Shown here: one piece after another, positions 10,619-18,697 of the stretch | Layout: each line of letters starts with the position of its first letter | Position numbering within the stretch: the first letter of the stretch is position 1 | NCBI RefSeq assembly: GCF_029601685.1 | Contig: NZ_JARRIR010000005.1 | Coordinates: 124,001 to 188,000, forward strand | Reading direction: 5' to 3' | DNA: 64,000 nucleotides | DNA from: Metarhizobium sp017305935 | GTDB lineage: Bacteria > Pseudomonadota > Alphaproteobacteria > Rhizobiales > Rhizobiaceae | Translations under genes and position numbers: made by a program | Notes under the pieces: model-generated | The model's database searches: none | What the model saw: the letters and a program-made list of their open reading frames with translations, nothing else | Told to the model about the DNA's origin: nothing

Positions 10619-10771
10619 TGCCGCGTCCCGTCGCGAAAGGAAAGTTTCAGGCAGGCCATGGCCGGATATCAACACCCCGAACAAGGAAATTGCATGGCGG
10701 CAGCCCTTAACAATTCCCTAACCGCGACGGCGCAGAATGGCTGCGACCCTGTCCAAAACCGGTGCCGTCCC

Positions 10772-11707
10772 GTGAACGAACTGCTGATCATCGCCGATTC
10801 CGCCCTGATGGGCGAGCGCACCCGCTGGCTGGATACGCTGGCCGGCGAGCGGCGGCTGTCGCCGAAGACGCTGGATGCCTATGAGCGCGACACGCGCCAG
10901 TTCCTGACTTTCCTGACCGGCCATGTCGGCGGCCCGGCCGGGCTGGCCGACGTCGAGACGCTGCGGCCCGCCGACCTGCGCAGCTTCCTTGCCGCCCGCC
11001 GCAAGGACGGCGCCGGCAACCGTTCGCTCGGGCGCAATCTTGCCGGCATCCGTTCCTTCATCCGTTATCTGGAGCGCAAGGGGCTGGCCAATGCCGCGGG
11101 TGCGAGCGCCGTTCGTTCGCCCAAACAGCCGAAATCCCTGCCGAAACCGCTGACCGACATTCAGGCGCTGCGCGTCGTCGCCGACGAAACCCAGCTTGCC
11201 GAGGAGCCGTGGATCGCGGCGCGCAATGCCGCCGTGCTGTCGCTGCTTTATGGCTGCGGCCTGCGCATTTCCGAGGCGCTCGACCTGCTGCCGGCCGATT
11301 TCGCCGGCGCGCCGGAGACGCTGCGCATCCTCGGCAAGGGCAACAAGACGCGCATCGTGCCGCTTCTGCCGGTGGTGCGCCAGGCGGTCGAGGCCTATCG
11401 CGCCGCCTGCCCCTATGATTTGCCGGCGGACGAGGCGCTGTTTCGCGGCGCGCGTGGCGGAAAATTGCAGCCCGGCATCGTCCAGCGCGAGATGCAGCGC
11501 ATGCGCGGCGCGCTCGGCCTGCCGGAAACGGCGACGCCGCATGCGCTGCGCCACTCCTTCGCCACCCATCTGCTGGCCGGCGGCGGCGACCTGCGCACCA
11601 TCCAGGAACTGCTCGGCCATGCCAGCCTGTCGACCACGCAGGTCTATACCGGCGTCGATACCGGCCGGCTGCTCGAAGCCTATGACCGCGCCCATCCGCG
11701 CGCCTGA
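10772..11707 (+). CDS. xerC: Tyrosine recombinase XerC
   Basis: XerC works with XerD at the dif site to resolve chromosome dimers at division. The 311-residue product has the N-terminal SAM-like core-binding domain and a C-terminal catalytic domain with the full set of residues: Arg in GCGLRISEAL, Lys in GKGNKT, HxxR in HALRHSF, His in LLGHASLSTT and the nucleophilic Tyr in TQVYTG. The GTG at 10772 fits the family N-terminus (VNELLI). However, an ATG at 10694 has a better ribosome binding site (AAGGA, 6 bases away) and would add 26 residues, so the start is unresolved. Its place beside priA points to XerC rather than XerD. Confidence 0.9.
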   Translation: MNELLIIADSALMGERTRWLDTLAGERRLSPKTLDAYERDTRQFLTFLTGHVGGPAGLADVETLRPADLRSFLAARRKDGAGNRSLGRNLAGIRSFIRYLERKGLANAAGASAVRSPKQPKSLPKPLTDIQALRVVADETQLAEEPWIAARNAAVLSLLYGCGLRISEALDLLPADFAGAPETLRILGKGNKTRIVPLLPVVRQAVEAYRAACPYDLPADEALFRGARGGKLQPGIVQREMQRMRGALGLPETATPHALRHSFATHLLAGGGDLRTIQELLGHASLSTTQVYTGVDTGRLLEAYDRAHPRA

Positions 11708-11802
11708 TTTTTACCGAATCCTAACCATTCCGGTGAATGCCGCATGACATCGAAATACCTTATGACAGTGTGCGCCCGCACCCGGCGGATGAAGGACCGA
11801 CG

Positions 11803-12888
11803 ATGACGACTGTGACCCTTGACGAGAAGCCGGCGCAACGCGGTGCGGCGCAGCTTGCCGCCTGGCTTCTGGCGGTGGCGGCCAGCATCCCCGCCTTGCT
11901 GGTCCTCGCCCTCATCGCCGCTTTTGCGTTTGCCGGCCAGGCCGATGCCCAGGAAACGGAGTGCGGCGGGCGCAACATCCTCGGCGAACTCAGGGACAGC
12001 GACCCTGCCGCCTACAAGCGCGTGCTCGACGAGGCTGCGGCCATCCCCAACGGCCAGGGCATTTTCTGGAAGGTGGAAAAAGCCGGCCTTGCCCCCTCCT
12101 GGTTGATGGGCACCATGCACCTGACCGATGCCCGCGTGCTCTCCATGCCGGACACCGCCCGCGCCGCCTGGCCGCTGGCGCAGACGGTCATCGTCGAATC
12201 CGACGAAATCCTCGACGAAAAGAAAGCGATGGCCGGCCTTCTCTCCCGCCCGGAACTGACCATGCTGACCGACGGCTCCACGATCACCGGCCTGCTTTCG
12301 GCCAGCGACGCGCGAAAGCTGGATGCGGGGCTGAAGGCGCGCGGCCTGTCGCTGCCGCTGGTGGCGCGCATGCAGCCGTGGATGATTTCCAGCTTCGTTT
12401 CGCTGCCGGCCTGCGAATATGCCCGCAAGGCCAAGGGCGCCGCCTTCCTCGACCAGAAGATCGCCGGCGATGCCAAGGCCGAAGGCAAGACGCTCGTCGG
12501 GCTTGAAACCATGGAAGAGCAACTCTCGGCCATGACCGACCTGCCGGTGAAATTCCATCTCGACGCTCTGATTGAGACGCTGGCGCTCGGCAGTCGCATG
12601 GACGATGCCGTCGAGACGATGATCGAGCTGTATCGCGCCGGCGATGTCGGCCTGACGATGCCGATGCTGAAGACGCTGACACCGCTCGGCACCGATCCCG
12701 ACCAAGGCTATGCCGCCTTCGAGCAGCGCATCATCGTCGACCGCAACAAGGTGATGGCGACGCGCGCCGCGCCGTATTTCAACCGGGGCCATGTCTTCAT
12801 GGCGGTCGGCGCCCTGCATCTGCCAGGCGACGAAGGCCTCGTCTCCCTGCTGCGCCAGCAAGGTTACACCGTCACCCGCGCACAATAA
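11803..12888 (+). CDS. TraB/GumN family membrane-anchored protein
   Basis: This 361-residue protein has one N-terminal hydrophobic segment (about residues 17-45) ending in FAGQADAQE, a signal peptide or anchor, so the rest is periplasmic. The TraB/GumN (PF01963) hallmarks are LMGTMHLTD, with the GxxH motif, near residue 105 and the C-terminal VGALHLPGDEGLVSLLRQQGY with a second GxxH. The family is thought to be related to metalloproteases such as Tiki, but the substrate in bacteria is unknown. The ATG at 11803 is preceded by AAGGA with 7-base spacing. It ends 6 bases from the convergent cytochrome b561 gene. Confidence 0.85.
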   Translation: MTTVTLDEKPAQRGAAQLAAWLLAVAASIPALLVLALIAAFAFAGQADAQETECGGRNILGELRDSDPAAYKRVLDEAAAIPNGQGIFWKVEKAGLAPSWLMGTMHLTDARVLSMPDTARAAWPLAQTVIVESDEILDEKKAMAGLLSRPELTMLTDGSTITGLLSASDARKLDAGLKARGLSLPLVARMQPWMISSFVSLPACEYARKAKGAAFLDQKIAGDAKAEGKTLVGLETMEEQLSAMTDLPVKFHLDALIETLALGSRMDDAVETMIELYRAGDVGLTMPMLKTLTPLGTDPDQGYAAFEQRIIVDRNKVMATRAAPYFNRGHVFMAVGALHLPGDEGLVSLLRQQGYTVTRAQ

Positions 12889-12894
12889 GCCGCA

Positions 12895-13398
12895 TCAGAC
12901 GCCCTTCGTCATCCGGCTCAAGACCGCCGTCTTCCAGTAGAACTGGTGGACGGCGACGGCGGCGACGTGGGCGGCGATCAGCGCCCAGAACAGCGCCTTC
13001 AGCGGCCCGCCATGCAGGAAGCCCGCCTGCGACACGCCGAAATAATAGGCGGCGATACCGCTGAGCGGCATGGCGAAGAACAGCAGGTAGAAAGCGCCAT
13101 GCGCCAGCTTGGCCGCCAGCCGGAAAAGCGCCGGCTCCTGCGGCGGCGCGGCCGGCGCGCCCTGCGTCAGGCGCAGGAGAAGCCGCAGCACCGCGAGACA
13201 GAGGATGGCGATGCCGACATAGGCATGGATATTGGCGGCGGACACATCCTCCGGCGTCACCGGCTCACCGCGCCGCACAAGCCGGTTCCAATGCTCCATG
13301 CCATCCGAAAAGATCAGGTTGAAGCCGATCAGCAAGAACATCAGCCAATGCAGGATACGCTGCGGCAGAGAGAAGGCATCAGGGGAATATTGAGCCAT
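12895..13398 (-). CDS. Cytochrome b561 family membrane protein
   Basis: This 167-residue four-helix membrane protein of the bacterial cytochrome b561 family carries two b hemes and probably passes electrons between quinol and an oxidant (CybB-like). Candidate heme ligands are His in QRILHWLMF, NIHAYVG, KLAHGAFY and ALIAAHVAAVAVHQFYW. Membrane helices fall at about residues 15-32, 57-75, 93-115 and 128-150. The ATG at 13398 has GAGGAAAG upstream; a TTG six codons earlier is less likely. It is monocistronic and lies after lpdA in the same direction. Confidence 0.88.
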   Translation of the reverse strand: MAQYSPDAFSLPQRILHWLMFLLIGFNLIFSDGMEHWNRLVRRGEPVTPEDVSAANIHAYVGIAILCLAVLRLLLRLTQGAPAAPPQEPALFRLAAKLAHGAFYLLFFAMPLSGIAAYYFGVSQAGFLHGGPLKALFWALIAAHVAAVAVHQFYWKTAVLSRMTKGV

Positions 13399-13445
13399 TT
13401 TCTTGTCTTTCCTCAAGGATTTGGCACGGTTTCCCCCTCATGATA

Positions 13446-13478
13446 GATGCCGCGGGGCAAAAGCCAATCCGCGGCATC
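13446..13478. repeat. 10-bp perfect inverted repeat after lpdA
   Basis: GATGCCGCGG at 13446-13455 and CCGCGGCATC at 13469-13478 enclose a 13-base loop. It lies 36 bases downstream of the lpdA stop on the minus strand and is probably a transcript-end hairpin, although no T-run follows. It also sits about 50 bases upstream of the cytochrome b561 start, so it could be in that gene's leader. Confidence 0.55.
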
Positions 13479-13513
13479 CTGTCTGTCGGAAATTTAATCT
13501 TCGACGGCCGAAA

Positions 13514-14920
13514 TTACATATGGATCGGCTTGAAGAAGGTGGCGAGCGCGGCTTCCTTCACCGCTTCCGACATGGTCGGATGCGCATGGCAGGTGCGGCC
13601 GAGATCTTCCGAGGAGCCGCCGAATTCCATCAGCACGGCGATCTCGTGGATCATCTCGCCGGCGCCGAAGCCGACGATATGGCCGCCAAGCACGCGGTCG
13701 GTGTCCTTGTCCGCGAGGATTTTCACGAAACCGTCCGTCGCCAGCATGGCGCGGGCGCGGCCATTGGCCGTGAACGGGAATTTTCCGACGCGGTAGGCAA
13801 TGCCGGCGGCCTTCAGCTCTTCTTCCGTCTTGCCGACCGAGGCCACTTCCGGCTGGGTATAGACGACGCCGGGAATGACGTTGTAATTCACATGGCCATG
13901 CTGGCCGGCAAGGATTTCGGCCAGCGCCACGCCCTCGTCTTCGGCCTTGTGCGCCAGCATCGGCCCCTTGACGACATCGCCGATGGCGTAGATGCCGGCG
14001 ACATTGGTGCGATAACCGCCGTCGATCTCGACGCGGCCGCGATTGTCGAGCGCGACGCCCACGTCTTCGAGGCCGAGGCCGGCGGTGTAGGGCTTGCGGC
14101 CGGTGGCGACCAGCACGACGTCGGCATTGAGTTCAACCTTGTCGCCGCCCTTGACCGGCTCGAAGGTGACCTTGGCGCCATCGGCCGTCTTCTCGACCGC
14201 CGTGACCTTGGCGCCGAGATGGAAGGCAATGCCCTGCTTGGCCAGCATGCGCTGGAACTGCTTGGAGACCTCGCCGTCCATGCCGCCGAGGATGGTGTCG
14301 AGATATTCGACCACGGTGACCTTGGAGCCGAGGCGCGACCAGACCGAACCCAGTTCGAGGCCGATGACGCCGCCGCCGACCACGATGAGGTTTTCCGGCA
14401 CCTTGTCGAGCGCGATGCCGCCGGTGGAGGAAACGATGACCTTCTCGTCGATCTCGACCGGAACGCCGGGAATGCCGGCGACGTCAGAACCGGTGGCGAT
14501 GACGATGTTCTTCGTCTCAAGCTCGGTGACCTTGCCGTCTTCGGCGGTCACGGAAACCTTGGCCGGGGAAACGATACGGCCCGTGCCCTGATAGGTGTCG
14601 ATCTTGTTCTTCTTGAACAGGAAGGCGACGCCGTCGACATTGGCCTTCACCGTCGCGTCCTTGTGGGCCATCATTTTCGAAAGGTTCAGCGTCGGCGCCG
14701 CGACCTCCACGCCGAGCGCATCCATGCCATGGCCGGCCTGATGGAACATTTCCGAGGCGTGCAGCAGCGCCTTGGAGGGGATGCAACCGACATTGAGGCA
14801 GGTGCCGCCATAGGTGGCGCGCTTTTCGACCACGGCGACCTTGAGGCCGAGCTGGGCCGCCTTGATGGCGCAGACATAACCGCCGGGGCCGGAGCCGATC
14901 ACGATGACATCGTAGGACAT
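13514..14920 (-). CDS. lpdA: Dihydrolipoyl dehydrogenase (E3)
   Basis: LpdA reoxidises the dihydrolipoyl groups of 2-oxo acid dehydrogenases using FAD and NAD. The 468-residue protein has the FAD Rossmann motif GSGPGGY near residue 9, the redox-active cysteines in CLNVGC at 41-46, an NAD-binding GGGVIGLELG segment and the active-site HPTMSE near the C-terminus. Because sucA (E1) and sucB (E2) are just upstream, this is most likely the E3 of the 2-oxoglutarate dehydrogenase complex, though four unrelated genes and a terminator lie between. It starts 35 bases after the SDR gene. Confidence 0.96.
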   Translation of the reverse strand: MSYDVIVIGSGPGGYVCAIKAAQLGLKVAVVEKRATYGGTCLNVGCIPSKALLHASEMFHQAGHGMDALGVEVAAPTLNLSKMMAHKDATVKANVDGVAFLFKKNKIDTYQGTGRIVSPAKVSVTAEDGKVTELETKNIVIATGSDVAGIPGVPVEIDEKVIVSSTGGIALDKVPENLIVVGGGVIGLELGSVWSRLGSKVTVVEYLDTILGGMDGEVSKQFQRMLAKQGIAFHLGAKVTAVEKTADGAKVTFEPVKGGDKVELNADVVLVATGRKPYTAGLGLEDVGVALDNRGRVEIDGGYRTNVAGIYAIGDVVKGPMLAHKAEDEGVALAEILAGQHGHVNYNVIPGVVYTQPEVASVGKTEEELKAAGIAYRVGKFPFTANGRARAMLATDGFVKILADKDTDRVLGGHIVGFGAGEMIHEIAVLMEFGGSSEDLGRTCHAHPTMSEAVKEAALATFFKPIHM

Positions 14921-14955
14921 GGATTTTTCCTTCAGTTTTCAGGGGTCGAGCCGGT

Positions 14956-15708
14956 CTATCGGCCACCGCTCACGTTGAGGATCGCGCCCGTCGTATAGGA
15001 CGAGGCGGGCGAAAGAAGATGGAGGACGGCGTCTGCGATCTCGCGCGCCGTGCCCGGCCGCTGCATCGGAATGGTGGAAGCCAGCCGCGTCGCCCGGTCC
15101 GGCTCGCCGCCGGAGGCATGGATATCGGTATCGATGATGCCGGGGCGCACGGCGTTGATGCGCACGCCCTCGCTCGCAACTTCGCGGGCAAGGCCGACCG
15201 TAAACGTGTCGATCGCCGCTTTCGAGGCGGCATAATCGACATATTGCGACGGCGACCCGAGGACGGCGGCCATGGACGAAATATTGACGATCGCCCCGCC
15301 ACGCCCGCCATGGCGGAGCGACATGCGCCGCACCGCCTCGCGGGCGCAGAGCATCGAGCCGATGATGTTGATGCGCATCATCCGCTCCAGCCGTTCGAGG
15401 CTCATTTCGTCGACACGGGCCGCGCGATCAACAATGCCGGCATTGTTGACCAGCCCGTCGAGCCGGCCATAGGCGCGGTCCACCTCGGCAAAGAGGGCCA
15501 GAATATCCATCTCCGAGCCGACATCGCCCTTCACCGCCATCGCCTCGCCGCCGGCATCGCGTATGCGGGCGACGACATCCTGCGCCGCCGCTTCGTTGCT
15601 GGCGTAGTTCACGACCACGCGCCAACCCTGCTCGGCTGCAGCAAGGCAGACGGCCGCGCCGATGCCGCGGCTGCCGCCGGTGACGAGGAGAACGGGACGC
15701 TCGCTCAT
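14956..15708 (-). CDS. Short-chain dehydrogenase/reductase (SDR)
   Basis: This 250-residue classical SDR is an NAD(P)-dependent oxidoreductase of unknown substrate. It has the cofactor motif TGGSRGIG near residue 10, NNAG near 87, the catalytic Ser in NISSMAAVLGS and the YxxxK pair in YVDYAASKAA, followed by the PG motif (VRPGIIDTD). The NYASNEAAA segment after beta-2 suggests NADPH use. The ATG at 15708 overlaps the stop of the upstream secreted-protein gene (ATGA). It lies immediately before lpdA in the same direction. Confidence 0.88.
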   Translation of the reverse strand: MSERPVLLVTGGSRGIGAAVCLAAAEQGWRVVVNYASNEAAAQDVVARIRDAGGEAMAVKGDVGSEMDILALFAEVDRAYGRLDGLVNNAGIVDRAARVDEMSLERLERMMRINIIGSMLCAREAVRRMSLRHGGRGGAIVNISSMAAVLGSPSQYVDYAASKAAIDTFTVGLAREVASEGVRINAVRPGIIDTDIHASGGEPDRATRLASTIPMQRPGTAREIADAVLHLLSPASSYTTGAILNVSGGR

Positions 15709-16196
15709 GAAGCGCATCCTTTCAGCGCCAGCACATCCGGCGGCGCGATAGTCAGCTTGCCCTTGCCCCAGGCGGAGGAAGCCTGCAGCGACGGCGCCAA
15801 GCCCGGCAACAGCAGTTCGGCCAGTGCCCCCTCGCCTTGCGCCGGCAGCGCCACGATCCTGCCGCCGGCCGTGCCGTAGAGAATATCCTGCCAGACGGTG
15901 CAGGCGGCGAGATCGGCGCCGGTCGCATCCCCCTCCGGGCAATTGTAGAACAGCATGCCCTGCGGGCGCGCCACCGGCTCGGTGGTCATCACATAGCCAT
16001 CCAGCGTCACGGCGCTGTCCTTCGCCGTGACGGAGAAGCGGTGTGTCGCTGCCGAGGTTTCGGCGTCGACCGGCTGGAAGGTCAGCCTATAGAGACCGGC
16101 TTCGTCGCCATAGATCGCCCGCTCCTGCGGGCAATCCGCTGCGACAGCTGGGGAGACAACCGTGAGCGCAAGGAAAGCGGCAAGGGCGGCGCGCAT
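15705..16196 (-). CDS. Secreted protein of unknown function
   Basis: The 163-residue product starts with a clear signal peptide (MRAALAAFLALTVVSPAVAA, cleavage after AVAA) and continues with a mature domain with cysteines near residues 22, 86, 99 and 161 that could form disulfides. No family is recognised. It overlaps the SDR start by 4 bases and begins 3 bases after the LysE-type gene ends, so LysE, this gene, the SDR and possibly lpdA are likely one transcript. Confidence 0.7.
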   Translation of the reverse strand: MRAALAAFLALTVVSPAVAADCPQERAIYGDEAGLYRLTFQPVDAETSAATHRFSVTAKDSAVTLDGYVMTTEPVARPQGMLFYNCPEGDATGADLAACTVWQDILYGTAGGRIVALPAQGEGALAELLLPGLAPSLQASSAWGKGKLTIAPPDVLALKGCAS

Positions 16197-16199
16197 CGC

Positions 16200-16841
16200 T
16201 CAGCCCGCCTTTTCGGTCGCCAGCTTGATGCCGAGCGCGATGAAGACGACGCCGCTGGTGCGATCGATCCACTGGCTCATGCGGGCAAAGCCGGCGCGCA
16301 TGCGCGGTGTCGTCATGAACAGCGATACGCCGACGAACCAGGCGATCAGGCAGGTGGCCATGACAAGACCATAGCCGAATTTCACGACCACCGGCGTATG
16401 GGCGCTGACCACGGTCGAGAAGATCGACAGGAAGAAGAATACGGCCTTCGGATTGAGCGCATTGGCGAGGAAGCCGAGGCCGAAGGCGCGGGAGAGCGAC
16501 TGCCGCTCGACGGCCCCGACCGCATCCGCCGTCTCGGCCGGCAATTCGGTCCTTCCGGCGCGCAGCGCCTTGATGCCGATATAGACGAGATAGGCGACGC
16601 CGCACCATTTGACGATGTTGAACAGGTAGATCGACTGCGAAATGATCAGCCCGAGCCCAAGGATCGTATAGGTGACGTGAAACATCAGCGAGGCGCCGAT
16701 GCCGAAGGACGTGACGATCGCCGCGCGTCGCCCCTGCACGATCGACTGGCGGATGACCATGGCGAGATCGGCGCCGGGCGAAACGATGGCGAAGAAGAAG
16801 ATCGCCATCAGCGATGCCAGTTCGATGAGATAAGGATGCAT
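16200..16841 (-). CDS. LysE/RhtB family amino acid exporter
   Basis: This 213-residue inner-membrane protein matches the LysE/RhtB family, which exports amino acids or related metabolites. The start MHPYLIELASLMAIFFFAIVSPGADLA carries the typical SPGPD-like motif (here SPGAD) in the first helix; further helices fall at about 40-62, 68-88, 117-140, 150-170 and 190-208, with the conserved GFLANALNPKAVFFFLS segment. The substrate cannot be predicted. It lies 32 bases after MAPEG, probably in one operon. Confidence 0.87.
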   Translation of the reverse strand: MHPYLIELASLMAIFFFAIVSPGADLAMVIRQSIVQGRRAAIVTSFGIGASLMFHVTYTILGLGLIISQSIYLFNIVKWCGVAYLVYIGIKALRAGRTELPAETADAVGAVERQSLSRAFGLGFLANALNPKAVFFFLSIFSTVVSAHTPVVVKFGYGLVMATCLIAWFVGVSLFMTTPRMRAGFARMSQWIDRTSGVVFIALGIKLATEKAG

Positions 16842-16873
16842 CGCATCTCCTCCGTTTCAGGCGCAGGCGGCGG

Positions 16874-17299
16874 TCAAAAAACCAGCGCGACGAACATCGC
16901 GGCAAGCCCCGCCATCGAGCCGGCCCATGCCAGCGAGCGGATATAGGGAACGCCGCCCAGATAGAGCGGAATGTAGACGAGGCGGCAGGCAAACCACAAC
17001 CACGCACCCCAGAATCCCCAGCCGGATGCATCGCCCTTCAGCACCAGCGCCAGCGCCAGGCCGACAAAGGCGGGATAGGTTTCGCGAAAATTCGCCGATG
17101 CCCGCTTCGCGCGGCCGGCGATTTTCCCGGTGGGCTCGAAACTTACGTCGCGCGGCCCGGCATTCCACGACGCGCCCAGCGATTTCGACGCCTCTGCGCT
17201 GGTCGAGAATGCCTGCAGCAGAACATGGACGACCAGCAGAACGACGCTCCAGCCGATCATCGGCAGGAAGGGGGATACGGAAAACGGGGAGACGTCCAT
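16874..17299 (-). CDS. MAPEG family membrane protein
   Basis: This 141-residue protein of the MAPEG superfamily (membrane-associated proteins in eicosanoid and glutathione metabolism) has four membrane helices. Family features are the N-terminal PMIGWSVVLLVVHVLLQA helix, RAKRASANFRETYPAFVGLAL and the C-terminal ACRLVYIPLYLGGVPYIRSLAW. Bacterial members are mostly uncharacterised; some are glutathione transferases. It is the first gene after the sucB terminator and probably heads the MAPEG-LysE-secreted-SDR group. Confidence 0.85.
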   Translation of the reverse strand: MDVSPFSVSPFLPMIGWSVVLLVVHVLLQAFSTSAEASKSLGASWNAGPRDVSFEPTGKIAGRAKRASANFRETYPAFVGLALALVLKGDASGWGFWGAWLWFACRLVYIPLYLGGVPYIRSLAWAGSMAGLAAMFVALVF

Positions 17300-17363
17300 G
17301 GCGATTGCGCTTCTTGCTGTTTTCTCGCATGTCCGTTTTTCAAGGACATGCTCCAGACCTGGT

Positions 17364-17394
17364 AAAAAGCCGCCCCGCGATGCGGAACGGCTTT
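17364..17394 (-). terminator. Rho-independent terminator of mdh-sucCD-sucAB
   Basis: AAAGCCG at 17366-17372 pairs with CGGCTTT at 17388-17394, with an inner CCGC/GCGG stem. The minus strand continues into TTTTTA. It lies just after the sucB stop, so lpdA, about 2.4 kb further on, needs its own promoter or read-through. Confidence 0.85.
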
Positions 17395-17408
17395 GCGCTG
17401 GACGACGA

Positions 17409-18635
<1,227 letters not shown>

Positions 18636-18697
18636 AATATCTATATCCGTTGATCAGATAGGGTCTATCGAAAGGCGAAACGCAGGGCGGCCGAGGA

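Noticed and set aside
10707..10722. CtrA-like TTAA-N7-CTAAC near xerC
   Set aside because: One mismatch and no adjoining promoter; kept only as a note in the xerC start discussion.
10772..11707. Tyrosine recombinase as a sign of an integrated element
   Set aside because: Sequence and the priA neighbour identify it as chromosomal XerC; no attachment repeats, integrase cargo or composition shift surround it.
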